NCBI RefSeq assembly: GCF_965118635.1
Contig: NZ_CBCPHV010000003.1
Coordinates: 1-64,000 of the forward strand
Source of the DNA: Empedobacter brevis_A
GTDB lineage: Bacteria > Bacteroidota > Bacteroidia > Flavobacteriales > Weeksellaceae
DNA: 64,000 nt
Direction: 5' to 3'
In this document: in pieces, positions 43,146-52,285 of the stretch
Numbering within the stretch: position 1 is the first letter of the stretch
How the letters are laid out: each line of letters starts with the position of its first letter
Translations under genes and position numbers: made by a program
Notes under the pieces: generated by a model
The model's database searches: none
What the model was told of the DNA's origin: nothing
Seen by the model: the letters and a program-made list of their open reading frames with translations, nothing else

Positions 43146-43478
43146 ATGGCAGATATTAAAATTACAATTATAGACAGAGAAGGAGTTTCGCACGAAGTTG
43201 ATGCACCTACTGATATGAATATGAATATTATGGAACTTGTTCGTGCTTACGAATTGGCACCAGAAGGAACCATAGGTGTTTGTGGAGGAATGGCAATGTG
43301 CGCTTCGTGTCAATGTTATGTGCTAACGCCAGAAATTCCTTTGCCAGAAATGAATCCTGACGAAGATGCAATGCTTGCAGAAGCTTTTAATGTGAAAGAT
43401 AATTCACGTTTAGGTTGCCAGTTACATATTTCGGATGATATGGATGGATTAGTTTTAGAATTAGCACCAGAATATTAA
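43146..43478 (+). CDS. 2Fe-2S ferredoxin (adrenodoxin type)
   Basis: A 110-residue electron carrier with the cluster ligands C46, C52 and C55 in GVCGGMAMCASCQCYV and C91 in RLGCQL, plus an extra C57. It has the acidic DDMDGLVLELAPEY tail, and its acidic helix includes MNPDEDAMLAEA. Adrenodoxin-like ferredoxins serve iron-sulfur cluster assembly and mono-oxygenases. It may pair with the reductase at 41829-42881, which is not in the same operon as judged by the terminator between them. It has its own promoter. Confidence 0.93.
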   Translation: MADIKITIIDREGVSHEVDAPTDMNMNIMELVRAYELAPEGTIGVCGGMAMCASCQCYVLTPEIPLPEMNPDEDAMLAEAFNVKDNSRLGCQLHISDDMDGLVLELAPEY

Positions 43479-43510
43479 GATAAACGTATTGCGGTTAGCG
43501 ATCTGCGAGA

Positions 43511-43550
43511 ATTTTCGCTTAACGCTCATCGCTTTTCGCATAACGAAAAT
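43511..43550. repeat. imperfect inverted repeat directly before polA
   Basis: ATTTTCG (43511-43517) and CGAAAAT (43544-43550) with further pairing TTA/TAA inside, in a patch richer in GC than the surroundings (43481-43545). It ends 3 bases before the polA ATG. Nothing similar was noticed elsewhere in this window. Confidence 0.5.
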
Positions 43551-43553
43551 TAT

Positions 43554-46391
43554 ATGAATCAATTAGATAAAAGACTTTTCCTGTTAGATGCTTATGCCTT
43601 GATTTTTAGAGGATATTATGCATTTATCAAAAATCCACGAATCAATTCAAAAGGATTTAATACTTCGGCAATTATGGGATTCACGAATTCCTTGTTCGAT
43701 GTTATTCGTCGTGAGCAACCAACACATTTAGCCGTTGTTTTCGATGTTGGTCAAGCTACAGTTCGTACCGTAGATTTCCCAGAATATAAAGCAAATCGCG
43801 ATGAAACTCCAGAAGCTATTCGTTTGGGTGTTCCACTTATTCAAGATATTTTACGAGCTTTAAAAATTCCAGTTCTTTTTGCAGAAGGTTACGAGGCAGA
43901 TGATGTAATCGGAACTTTAGCTCAAAAAGCAGAAAAACAAGGTTATACAACTTACATGGTAACGCCAGATAAGGATTTTGCACAATTGGTAACAGAAAAT
44001 ATCAAGATGTATCGTCCTGCTGCGAATGGAAAAGGTGTTGAGATTTGGGGAATTGAAGAAGTCAAAGAAAAATTTGAAATTGACGATCCTATCCAAGTAA
44101 TCGATTATCTTGGAATGATGGGCGATGCAGTAGATAATATTCCAGGATTGCCAGGAGTTGGAGCAAAAACTGCAAGTAAATATTTGAAAGAATTTGGTTC
44201 GATGGAAGGACTTTTAGCAAATACAGATAAGCTAAAAGGAAAAGCCAAAGAAAAGATTGAAGAAAATAAAGAACTTGGAATTCTTTCGAAGAAGTTAGCA
44301 ACAATTATAACAGATGCACCTGTTGAATTCGATGAAGAAGATTTAACGGTTTGTCCGCCAGATATAGAAAAAGTAACTGAACTTTTTACGGAATTAGAAT
44401 TTCGTCGAATGTTAGAAACAGTTTACAGAATCTATGGATTGGATGCTTCTGGAATAATAAAAGAAGCACAAGAAGAAATTTCTGCTGCAAGTCAGATTTC
44501 GTCGAATCAAGCACAAACAGCACAACAATCTTTATTCGATTTTACTTCGGATGAAGAAATCATTCCTCAAAATTCAGCATTTACAGATATTCATTCAACC
44601 AATCATTTATATCAATTAATCGATACAAAAAAAGGAAGAGAAATCTTATTGAAAAATATTCTAAAGCAAAGAGAAGTTACATTCGATACAGAAACAACAT
44701 CTTTAGATGCGTTGAATGCAGAATTAGTTGGTATTTCATTTTCTTGGGAAAAAGGAAAAGGATATTATGTTCCTTTTACTGCTGATTTTGATGAAACGAA
44801 AGCAATCATAAATGAATTTAAACCATTTTTCGAAGATGAATCAATTTCTAAAATTGGTCAAAATTTAAAATATGATATCAAAGTTTTAAACAAATATGAT
44901 ATTCTTGTAAAAGGTCACAATTTTGATACAATGATTGCGCATTATTTGATAAATCCAGATATGCGTCATAATATGGATGTTTTATCAGAAACATATTTGA
45001 GTTATCAACCTGTTTCAATCGAAAGTTTAATTGGAAAAAAAGGAAAAAATCAAAAGAATTTTCGTGATGTTCCATTAATGGAGCAAACCGAATATGGCGT
45101 AGAAGATTCAGATATTACCTATCAATTAAAAAATCTTTTCGAACCAGAATTAATTAAAGCGAATACACACAAATTATTCACAAATCTGGAAATGCCTTTG
45201 ATGCAAGTTTTGGCTGATATGGAATTGGAAGGTGTTCGCTTAGATGTTCCATTTTTGAAAGAACTTTCTATAAAACACGAAGGTAAATTAAGAGAGTTAG
45301 AAGCAAAAATACAAGAAGATGCTGGAGAAGAATTCAATCTTAATTCTCCAAAACAATTAGGTGAAATCTTATTTGATAAATTACAATTAGATCCAAAAGC
45401 AAAAAAGACAAAAACTGGTCAATATGCAACAGGAGAAGAAATTTTATCGAAATTAAAAGATAAGCATCCAATTATTAATGATATTTTAGAATATCGTCAA
45501 TTACAAAAACTAAAATCAACATATATTGATGCATTGCCAGAATTGGTAAATCCAAAAACTGGACGTGTTCACACAACATATGCACAAACAGTTGCTGCAA
45601 CAGGACGTTTATCTTCTGTAAATCCGAATTTACAAAACATTCCAATTCGTTCAGAAGAAGGTCAACAAATTCGTAAAGCATTTGTAGCACGAGATGAAAA
45701 TCATGTGATTATTTCGGCCGATTATTCACAAATTGAATTGCGTTTAATTGCTCAAATGTCACAAGATCCGATTATGGTCGAAGCATTTAAGCATGGCGAA
45801 GATATTCATGCTTCTACTGCGGCAAAAGTATTTAATGTAGTATTGGAAGATGTAACGCGCGAACAACGTAGCCAAGCGAAAACGGTGAATTTCGGAATTA
45901 TTTATGGAGTTTCGGCTTTTGGTTTAGCAGACCAAGCAAATATTTCGCGTAAAGAAGCCAAAGCATTGATTGATGCTTATTACGAAACATATCCAACCTT
46001 GAAAACATATATTGAAAAACAAGTTGAGATTGCTCGTGAACAAGGTTTTGTTGAAACTTTAATGGGACGTCGCCGTTATTTGAAAGATATTAATTCGAGA
46101 AACGCAGTTGTACGTTCTCACGCCGAACGTAATGCAGTAAATGCGCCAATACAAGGAACTGCTGCAGATATTGTGAAAATGGCAATGATTCAGATTCAGA
46201 AAGAATTGGAGAAAAATTACAAAACCAAAATGATTTTGCAAGTACATGATGAGTTAATTTTTGATGCGCCTAAAGATGAGGTAGAAAAAGTATCAGAATT
46301 AATAAAATCGACAATGGAAGCAGCGATGGAAATGGAAGTTCCATTAATTGCCGAAGTTGGAGTAGGAGCGAATTGGTTAGAAGCTCACTAG
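43554..46391 (+). CDS. polA: DNA polymerase I
   Basis: A 945-residue repair and Okazaki-fragment polymerase. The 5'-3' exonuclease domain (1-~290) has LLDAYALIFRGYYAF, KDFAQLV and the helix-hairpin-helix GLPGVGAKTASKY. The 3'-5' exonuclease-type domain (about 370-540) keeps TFDTETTSLD, LKYDIKVL and DSDITYQL. The polymerase domain (about 560-945) shows YAQTVAATGRLSSVNPNLQN, motif A DYSQIELRLIA (near 722), motif B near RSQAKTVNFGIIYG, and motif C QVHDELIF (near 895). Proofreading residues D and E are retained, unlike in many Gram-positive PolA. It has a terminator right after the stop. Confidence 0.97.
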   Translation: MNQLDKRLFLLDAYALIFRGYYAFIKNPRINSKGFNTSAIMGFTNSLFDVIRREQPTHLAVVFDVGQATVRTVDFPEYKANRDETPEAIRLGVPLIQDILRALKIPVLFAEGYEADDVIGTLAQKAEKQGYTTYMVTPDKDFAQLVTENIKMYRPAANGKGVEIWGIEEVKEKFEIDDPIQVIDYLGMMGDAVDNIPGLPGVGAKTASKYLKEFGSMEGLLANTDKLKGKAKEKIEENKELGILSKKLATIITDAPVEFDEEDLTVCPPDIEKVTELFTELEFRRMLETVYRIYGLDASGIIKEAQEEISAASQISSNQAQTAQQSLFDFTSDEEIIPQNSAFTDIHSTNHLYQLIDTKKGREILLKNILKQREVTFDTETTSLDALNAELVGISFSWEKGKGYYVPFTADFDETKAIINEFKPFFEDESISKIGQNLKYDIKVLNKYDILVKGHNFDTMIAHYLINPDMRHNMDVLSETYLSYQPVSIESLIGKKGKNQKNFRDVPLMEQTEYGVEDSDITYQLKNLFEPELIKANTHKLFTNLEMPLMQVLADMELEGVRLDVPFLKELSIKHEGKLRELEAKIQEDAGEEFNLNSPKQLGEILFDKLQLDPKAKKTKTGQYATGEEILSKLKDKHPIINDILEYRQLQKLKSTYIDALPELVNPKTGRVHTTYAQTVAATGRLSSVNPNLQNIPIRSEEGQQIRKAFVARDENHVIISADYSQIELRLIAQMSQDPIMVEAFKHGEDIHASTAAKVFNVVLEDVTREQRSQAKTVNFGIIYGVSAFGLADQANISRKEAKALIDAYYETYPTLKTYIEKQVEIAREQGFVETLMGRRRYLKDINSRNAVVRSHAERNAVNAPIQGTAADIVKMAMIQIQKELEKNYKTKMILQVHDELIFDAPKDEVEKVSELIKSTMEAAMEMEVPLIAEVGVGANWLEAH

Positions 46392-46413
46392 AAAATTAAT
46401 ATTTATAAAATAT

Positions 46414-46443
46414 AAAAGCGTTACTTTTTTGAGTAACGCTTTT
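46414..46443 (+). terminator. terminator of polA, GCGTTAC type
   Basis: Stem AAAAGCGTTAC / GTAACGCTTTT with an 8-base loop and a long T-run; the same stem as at 39561 and 48650. Confidence 0.92.
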
Positions 46444-46532
46444 TTTTGTTAAAATATTTGTAAAAAAGATTGATTAATAGGTTTTTAATAAGATTAAAAA
46501 TATATCTTTAATTCAATATTGATTTTTAAATT

Positions 46533-46859
46533 ATGAAAAGAATTTTACTTATTTTTATTACTGTTTTTTCGATCATGAGTTGTGCTAGCACTCAAAGTAC
46601 TTTAATTAAGAATAATATTCAACTGAATATGTCTAAATCTCAAGTGCAAGAAAAACTTGGAAAGCCTTTTAAAATAGGATCTCGAACTGAAAATTCTGAT
46701 GAAAGAATAGATTTATTTTACTATAAAGAAGTATTATGGACAGGATTAGAAAACGTATCTGTCGAAAATATTCTAATTTTTAAAAATGATATTCTCATCG
46801 AAATCAAACAAGGAACGGAAAGTGATAATAGACAAATTGTAATTAAAAAGAATGACTAA
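46533..46859 (+). CDS. small lipoprotein with SmpA/OmlA-like domain
   Basis: A 108-residue lipoprotein. The signal MKRILLIFITVFSIMSC ends in a lipobox Cys at residue 17. The mature part (MSKSQVQEKLGKPFKIG, then a strand-rich end) has the pattern of the small SmpA/BamE (OmlA) fold, which contains a VxxxLGxP turn. The function is unknown. It starts a three-gene unit: its end overlaps the next gene by 8 bases, and that gene is followed by a GLPGLI protein. A weak -7 box (TATCTTTA) precedes it. Confidence 0.75.
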   Translation: MKRILLIFITVFSIMSCASTQSTLIKNNIQLNMSKSQVQEKLGKPFKIGSRTENSDERIDLFYYKEVLWTGLENVSVENILIFKNDILIEIKQGTESDNRQIVIKKND

Positions 46860-47892
46860 ATTTTTTTACATTTTTTTATTGTTTACAATTTCGGTTAATG
46901 CACAGATTATCAATGTGAAAATATTAGATTTTTCAGACGATTTACCTTTGTATGATACTGATATTTATTTCATGAATTCGACAAAGAATTTTGTTTCAGA
47001 TCAGAAAGGAAAAGCGATTGTTGATTTGGATAATGTTTTGCAAAATGATGAATTAATTGTTTCGAAAAAAGGTTATCAAGATGCAAAACTTAAAGTTTCG
47101 GATTTAGAATCTGAATTGATAATTAAGCTCGAAAAAGTATCAGAAGTAGAACTTCAAGAAGCTTTTGTTACCAATTTGAAGGCAGAAGATATTTTGAAAA
47201 AAGTGATTGATAATTATGATAAGAATTTCAATACTGAACAACATTTTTATAAAGTGAATTTCACGTTTGATGCGATTATAGATTCTATTAACAGAGATTT
47301 TCTTGATGTTGATTTACAGTTTCGTTTTAAAAAAGATCAACTAAAAATTTATTCTAATAATATTGTGAATAAACGAATTATCGGTGAAGGAATTCATCAA
47401 AAATCTGTATATAGAATGATTCATTATTTTAATAATATTTCACTTTTGAATCTTATAAAAGATATGTACAAAAAGCTTGAAGCAAAAATGTATGATGATG
47501 AAAAAGTTTTGATTGTAAAATATGCAGACAAATTTATGTATGAAGTTGAGCTTAAGAATTCAAAAACAAATGTTACAAATAGTTTTTTGATTGATAAAGA
47601 GACTTTTGCTATTGTAGAACATAAATCTTTTCAAGAAAATAGATATTTTGAAAATGATGGTTCTAAAATAAATTTTAATGAAGTTGTCTACAAATACAGA
47701 CCTTATCAAAATAAATGGATTTTAAAAGAAAGTTACAGAAATTGGAATGCTACTTATTTAGAAACCGATAAGACTGAGCATATGAATGATGTAAAAATAA
47801 AAATTGAAGTTAAAGATTTTAGTGCGCAACCTTTTCCAGAATTTAATAAATCTGTGAATGAAAAAATGGATATTCGTAAAAGTTTTAAATAA
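46852..47892 (+). CDS. CarboxypepD_reg-like secreted protein
   Basis: A 346-residue secreted protein with a signal peptide (MTKFFYIFLLFTISVNA). A CarboxypepD_reg-like beta domain (about 20-90; VKILDFSDDLPLYDTDIYF, then GKAIVDL and IVSKKGYQDAKLKV) is followed by VEVELQEAFVTN-type and a ~240-residue domain of unknown function. This organisation is common in Bacteroidota outer-membrane-associated proteins. It overlaps the preceding lipoprotein gene by 8 bases and is 18 bases before the GLPGLI gene, so the three act as one operon. Confidence 0.78.
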   Translation: MTKFFYIFLLFTISVNAQIINVKILDFSDDLPLYDTDIYFMNSTKNFVSDQKGKAIVDLDNVLQNDELIVSKKGYQDAKLKVSDLESELIIKLEKVSEVELQEAFVTNLKAEDILKKVIDNYDKNFNTEQHFYKVNFTFDAIIDSINRDFLDVDLQFRFKKDQLKIYSNNIVNKRIIGEGIHQKSVYRMIHYFNNISLLNLIKDMYKKLEAKMYDDEKVLIVKYADKFMYEVELKNSKTNVTNSFLIDKETFAIVEHKSFQENRYFENDGSKINFNEVVYKYRPYQNKWILKESYRNWNATYLETDKTEHMNDVKIKIEVKDFSAQPFPEFNKSVNEKMDIRKSFK

Positions 47893-47910
47893 TCAAAACA
47901 ACTATAAAAA

Positions 47911-48642
47911 ATGAAAAATGTAATAATTGGATTAACCTTATTTTTAGGAATTAATTTATTTGCTCAAACTGAGAAAGAAAGTATTAGAGCAACATATAAA
48001 ACCGAATTTATCTTCGATTATGAAGAATCTAAGGATATGTTTCCAAAAGATTTACAACAAGCTTTTAAAATAGCCATTAACAGAGGAATTTTTGTTGATT
48101 TTATATTAGAAAGTAATAATAATTTATCTGTTTTTAGAGGAGATACTAAGATAAATAATGCACAAGACGAAGCAGATATTGTTGTGCAAAAGATTTTAGC
48201 TTCTGAACAAAATCCGTTGTATAAAGATTTTTCAAAAAATGAATATTACAAACAATTTGATATTAATGTTAAAACATATTTAGTAAAAGAAAATATTCCT
48301 GATTATCAATGGAAATTGACAAAGGAAAAATCGGTTATAAATGGTTATAATGTTATTAAAGCAATTGGAAAAGATGGAGATGGAAATGAATTTATTGCTT
48401 GGTATTCTCCTGAAATAAAATACAAAGATGGTCCGTATAACATTGCTAATTTACCAGGTTTGATAATACAAGCAGAAATTATTACGCCATATTTCAAAAC
48501 GATTTTTAAATTGGATAAACTTGAAATTTTGAAAGAAAATCTAAAGATTACTTTGCCAAAAAAAGGTAAAATAATGACATTTAAAGAAATGCAAAATGAT
48601 ATGCATTCGGTTGAATCTTCGAATGAAGGAGTTGATAAATAA
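47911..48642 (+). CDS. GLPGLI family protein
   Basis: A 243-residue secreted protein with a signal peptide (MKNVIIGLTLFLGINLFA). The family's signature occurs at 173-186 as DGPYNIANLPGLII, preceded by AWYSPEIKY and followed by QAEI, with a GYNVIKA motif before. GLPGLI proteins are Bacteroidota-specific, usually paired with CarboxypepD_reg or TonB-type proteins, and their function is unknown. It is the last gene of the three-gene unit and ends at a GCGTTAC-type terminator. Confidence 0.88.
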   Translation: MKNVIIGLTLFLGINLFAQTEKESIRATYKTEFIFDYEESKDMFPKDLQQAFKIAINRGIFVDFILESNNNLSVFRGDTKINNAQDEADIVVQKILASEQNPLYKDFSKNEYYKQFDINVKTYLVKENIPDYQWKLTKEKSVINGYNVIKAIGKDGDGNEFIAWYSPEIKYKDGPYNIANLPGLIIQAEIITPYFKTIFKLDKLEILKENLKITLPKKGKIMTFKEMQNDMHSVESSNEGVDK

Positions 48643-48649
48643 TCAAAAT

Positions 48650-48680
48650 AAAAGCGTTACTAAGAAAAGGTAACGCTTTT
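48650..48680. terminator. bidirectional terminator, GCGTTAC type
   Basis: Stem AAAAGCGTTAC / GTAACGCTTTT with a 9-base loop, between the GLPGLI gene and the convergent methyltransferase gene. Confidence 0.9.
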
Positions 48681-48694
48681 ATTTTTTATTTTAA

Positions 48695-49468
48695 TTATGC
48701 TTTTGGTTTACGAACAACGGGTAAAATTTCACCTTTTTCTAAGCAATATTTTCGAACATCTTCCGAAGGAATTTGTTTGGTATAATCTACTTTTTCTACA
48801 ATAAATCCAACATCTTCCAAACGTTTGTAATAATCCAAACCATAAACACGAACGTGATCATATTGTCCAAATTTTTCTTTGCGTTCTTCTTTTGTTGTTA
48901 TATTAGGATCTTCGTATGTTACATCTCTTTGATATGAAATTGGTACTTGGAATATTCCCCAACCTCCAGGTTTCATTACACGATATAATTCGCTCATCGC
49001 TTTGTGATCGTCTTCTATATGTTCTAAGACGTGATTACAAAAAATAATATCGAATGTATCATCTCCAAAAGGTAAATCACAAATATCAGCTTTTACATCA
49101 GCCAAAGGTGATTCGATATCACTTGTGATGTATTCAAGATTTTTCATTGAACGAAAACGCTTGATAAATGATTGTTCTGGAGCAATATGCAAGACCTTTG
49201 CTTTTTCGGTAAAAAAAGAAGTTTCATTTTTTAGATACAACCACATCAAACGATGTCTTTCTAACGAAAAAGTTCCAGGCGAGAGAACATTATCGCGCTG
49301 TTTTTCATAACCATAAGGCAATAAACTGTAATAACCTTGTCCATCTATAGGATCTACGAAACGATTTCCTTTCATAAACCAAACGAGAATAGGACGAATA
49401 ATATAACTACCTTGTATCAATAATGGACGAGGTAGAATATTCATGATTTTTTTTAAAAGCTTTTTCAC
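48695..49468 (-). CDS. class I SAM-dependent methyltransferase
   Basis: A 257-residue methyltransferase. The N terminus (MKKLLKKIMNILPRPLLIQG) is basic and hydrophobic. The Methyltransf_11-type core has KVLHIAPEQSFIKRF (motif I variant, with HIAPE in place of the usual G-rich loop), DICDLPFGDDTFDIIFCNHV, and LYRVMKPGGWGIFQVP. The substrate is unknown. The H-I-A-P-E variant of the SAM loop is shared by a group of such proteins in related bacteria. It lies 9 bases after map in the same orientation, so it is probably co-transcribed. Confidence 0.85.
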   Translation of the reverse strand: MKKLLKKIMNILPRPLLIQGSYIIRPILVWFMKGNRFVDPIDGQGYYSLLPYGYEKQRDNVLSPGTFSLERHRLMWLYLKNETSFFTEKAKVLHIAPEQSFIKRFRSMKNLEYITSDIESPLADVKADICDLPFGDDTFDIIFCNHVLEHIEDDHKAMSELYRVMKPGGWGIFQVPISYQRDVTYEDPNITTKEERKEKFGQYDHVRVYGLDYYKRLEDVGFIVEKVDYTKQIPSEDVRKYCLEKGEILPVVRKPKA

Positions 49469-49477
49469 AAAAGTTTT

Positions 49478-50287
49478 TTAAGGTTTGAATAAAAATGATT
49501 TTTCTTCATCAGATTCGATACCTAATGCATCGTAAATAAACTGATAAGTAGACAATAATTTTGGTTCACCATCTACCACACAAACATCGTGTTCGAAATG
49601 AGCCGAATATTTATCATCGCGCGTTGTAACTGTCCAACCATCTTTATGAAAGAACACTTTTTCAGTTCCCATATTCACCATTGGTTCGATAGCTAAAACC
49701 ATTCCTTCTTCAATTTTTTTACCTGATCCACGACGTCCGTAATTTGGTACTTGTGGATCTTCGTGCATTTTACGACCTAATCCATGTCCAACTAATTCAC
49801 GAACAATTCCGTAACCTTCTTTTTCACAATATTGTTGAATTGCAAAACCTATGTCACCAACACGATTTCCTTTTTTCATTTGTTCAATTCCTTTGAACAT
49901 AGATTCTTTTGTAATACGTAATAATTTTTCGGTTTCAGCATCAACTTCGCCAACAGCAAATGTATAAGCATGATCTCCGTAAAAATCATTCATGTAAACA
50001 CCACAATCTATAGAAACAATATCGCCTTCTTTAAGAGGTTCATCGTTAGGTATACCATGAACAACTTGTTGATTAGGCGAAATACAAAGATTTTTTGGAA
50101 AGTCGTACATTCCTAAAAATGCAGGATATCCTCCATTGTCGCGAATATATTCACCACCTAATTTATCTAAATGATTGGTTGTAACACCAGGTACTACTTC
50201 TTTGGCTAACATTCCTAAGGTTTTTGAAACCAATTGAGCACTTAGGTACATTAGTTCTAATTCTTCTTTATTTTTTAAATGTATCAT
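49478..50287 (-). CDS. map: methionine aminopeptidase, type I
   Basis: A 269-residue metalloenzyme removing the initiator Met from nascent proteins. The metal-binding residues are present in order: GDIVSIDCGVYMNDFYGDHAYTF (two Asp), VGHGLGRKMHEDP (His), AIEPMVNMG (Glu) and SAHFEHDVCV (Glu). The substrate His is in VVHGIP. Here the gene is unusually placed between a HAD-type gene and a methyltransferase and not in the ribosomal protein cluster, so it may be a second or stand-alone copy. Its start overlaps the HAD gene's stop by 4 bases. Confidence 0.93.
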   Translation of the reverse strand: MIHLKNKEELELMYLSAQLVSKTLGMLAKEVVPGVTTNHLDKLGGEYIRDNGGYPAFLGMYDFPKNLCISPNQQVVHGIPNDEPLKEGDIVSIDCGVYMNDFYGDHAYTFAVGEVDAETEKLLRITKESMFKGIEQMKKGNRVGDIGFAIQQYCEKEGYGIVRELVGHGLGRKMHEDPQVPNYGRRGSGKKIEEGMVLAIEPMVNMGTEKVFFHKDGWTVTTRDDKYSAHFEHDVCVVDGEPKLLSTYQFIYDALGIESDEEKSFLFKP

Positions 50288-50706
50288 AATCCAAAAAAAC
50301 CTTTTTTCTTTTTCTTCTCAGGAGCTTTTTGCCCATTTTGGTGAACATTTAATTCAATCTTTTTTGTGATGATTTGATAAACGTCGCTCCAACCTGGAAA
50401 ACCTCCTAAATTTCTATCGTCGATAAAGATATCGGCATTTATTTTGCGACTTTGCGTATTTTTATCAAAATCTTCTCCTTCAAAACTATTGTTTACAGCA
50501 TAAAACTCAATACCGTTTTCTCTACAAAACTCAACAGCTTCATCTAGTGCTTTTCCACTTCTGTAAGTCCATAATGTAAGTCGGTATCCGTCATTTTGTA
50601 ATTGACGTAAAGTTTCAAAAGCAAAAATTTTCGCCTTTCCAATAGCAGGATATTTATCATCTACAATAGTTCCGTCAAAGTCTACTGCAATAATTTTGTT
50701 AATCAT
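50284..50706 (-). CDS. HAD-superfamily hydrolase, BT0820-like
   Basis: A 140-residue small HAD protein. The catalytic motif I is AVDFDGTIVDD (residues 7-17, nucleophile D9 and acid D11), with motif III or IV as INADIFIDDRNLGG near residue 88. The middle helices carry TLWTYRSGKALDEAV. The lysine-rich C terminus (APEKKKKKGFFGL) is odd for a HAD enzyme. Family members resemble BT0820, a sugar- or nucleotide-phosphate hydrolase candidate. It overlaps map by 4 bases and is 20 bases after gpmI. Confidence 0.8.
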   Translation of the reverse strand: MINKIIAVDFDGTIVDDKYPAIGKAKIFAFETLRQLQNDGYRLTLWTYRSGKALDEAVEFCRENGIEFYAVNNSFEGEDFDKNTQSRKINADIFIDDRNLGGFPGWSDVYQIITKKIELNVHQNGQKAPEKKKKKGFFGL

Positions 50707-50726
50707 TATTTATAATTAAGTTTAAG

Positions 50727-52268
50727 TTAGTTTGTTGTTTTGTTTATAATTACATTTCCAGTCATTTCAGTAGGAATTTCAATTCCCATTAAAGTTAGAA
50801 TTGTTGGCGCAATATCTCCTAATTTTCCGTGTTCAACATTCCATTCGATATTTTTTTGAGCCAAGATAACTGGAACTGGGTTTGTAGTATGTTGTGTATT
50901 TGGAGATCCATCTTCGTTCATCATAAAATCTGAATTTCCGTGGTCAGCTAAAATAACAACGTTGTAACCATGTTCTAATGCAGCATTTACAATTTTTTCC
51001 GCACAAGAATCTACTACTTCAGCAGCTTTTATTGCAGCAGCCATGACACCTGTATGACCAACCATATCTGTATTAGCAAAGTTTAAACAAATAAAATCAG
51101 CAGATTCCTTTTCGATTTCAGGAACAATTGCATTTGTAATATCATAAGCAGCCATTTCAGGTTTTAAATCGTAAGTAGCAACATCTCTTGGTGAAGCACA
51201 TAAAATACGAGATTCTCCAGTTAAAGGCTCTTCACGACCACCGTTGAAAAAGAACGTTACATGCGGATATTTTTCAGTTTCAGCAATACGAATTTGTTTA
51301 CGACCTGCATTTGCAATAATTTCTCCTAATGTGTTTACAATATTTTTTTCATCAAAAATTACCGCAACTCCAGTATATGTAGCATCATATTCTGTTAATG
51401 TGATATATTTTAGATTTAATTTATGCATTCCAAAATCTGGAAAATCATGTTGTGTTAAAACTTCTGTAATTTCACGTCCGCGATCTGTTCTGAAATTGAA
51501 ACAAATGACAACATCATCATTCTCTATTTTTGCTTTTGGCTGACCATTTTCATCTGTTATAATAATCGGTTTGATAAATTCATCAGTTACGCCTTCTTTA
51601 TAAGATGCACGAATTGCTTCTAATGGATCTGTTGTTGTTTCACCAACTGCATTTACCATTGCATCGTAAGCTAATTTTACGCGTTCCCAACGTTTATCAC
51701 GATCCATTGCGTAGTAACGACCTGTAATCGTAGCAATTTCACCCGTTGATTTTGTCATGTGATTCATCAATTCGCTGATAAATCCTTCACCAGATTTAGG
51801 ATCAGTATCGCGACCATCTGTAAATGCGTGTACAAAAACATTTTCGTGTAAACCAGATTGATTTGCGGCATCCAATAAGCCTTTCAAATGATTGATATGT
51901 GAATGCACACCACCATTAGAAACTAAACCAATGAAATGTACTTTTTTGTTATTTTCTAAAGCATATTGAAAAGCATCTTTTAAGATAGGCTCATTTTGCA
52001 ATGTTCCTTTTTCAACTGCCATATTAATGCGAACTAAGTTTTGGAAAACAACTCGTCCTGCACCTAAATTCATGTGTCCAACTTCCGAATTTCCCATTTG
52101 TCCTTCTGGTAAACCAACGGCCAATCCAAAAGTATCTAAAGTAGAATGTGGAAATTTTTCGAAACAACTGTCTATAAAAGGAGTGTTCGCTTGAGCGATT
52201 GCTGAGACTGCAGGATTTGGTCCAATTCCCCAGCCATCTAATATCATTAATATTGCTTTATTATTCAT
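50727..52268 (-). CDS. gpmI: 2,3-bisphosphoglycerate-independent phosphoglycerate mutase
   Basis: A 513-residue cofactor-independent phosphoglycerate mutase of glycolysis, interconverting 3- and 2-phosphoglycerate. It opens ILMILDGWGIGPNPAVSA and has the phosphoserine loop GNSEVGHMNLGAGR (near 60-73) and VHSHINHLKG; the second metal site is in LADHGNSDFM near 450. A frame could be opened at a TTG at 52292, but that codon lies in the -7 box TATCTTTG, so the ATG at 52268 is preferred. It heads the minus-strand unit gpmI, HAD gene, map, methyltransferase. Confidence 0.95.
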   Translation of the reverse strand: MNNKAILMILDGWGIGPNPAVSAIAQANTPFIDSCFEKFPHSTLDTFGLAVGLPEGQMGNSEVGHMNLGAGRVVFQNLVRINMAVEKGTLQNEPILKDAFQYALENNKKVHFIGLVSNGGVHSHINHLKGLLDAANQSGLHENVFVHAFTDGRDTDPKSGEGFISELMNHMTKSTGEIATITGRYYAMDRDKRWERVKLAYDAMVNAVGETTTDPLEAIRASYKEGVTDEFIKPIIITDENGQPKAKIENDDVVICFNFRTDRGREITEVLTQHDFPDFGMHKLNLKYITLTEYDATYTGVAVIFDEKNIVNTLGEIIANAGRKQIRIAETEKYPHVTFFFNGGREEPLTGESRILCASPRDVATYDLKPEMAAYDITNAIVPEIEKESADFICLNFANTDMVGHTGVMAAAIKAAEVVDSCAEKIVNAALEHGYNVVILADHGNSDFMMNEDGSPNTQHTTNPVPVILAQKNIEWNVEHGKLGDIAPTILTLMGIEIPTEMTGNVIINKTTN

Positions 52269-52285
52269 ATGTTTTGTAATAATTA

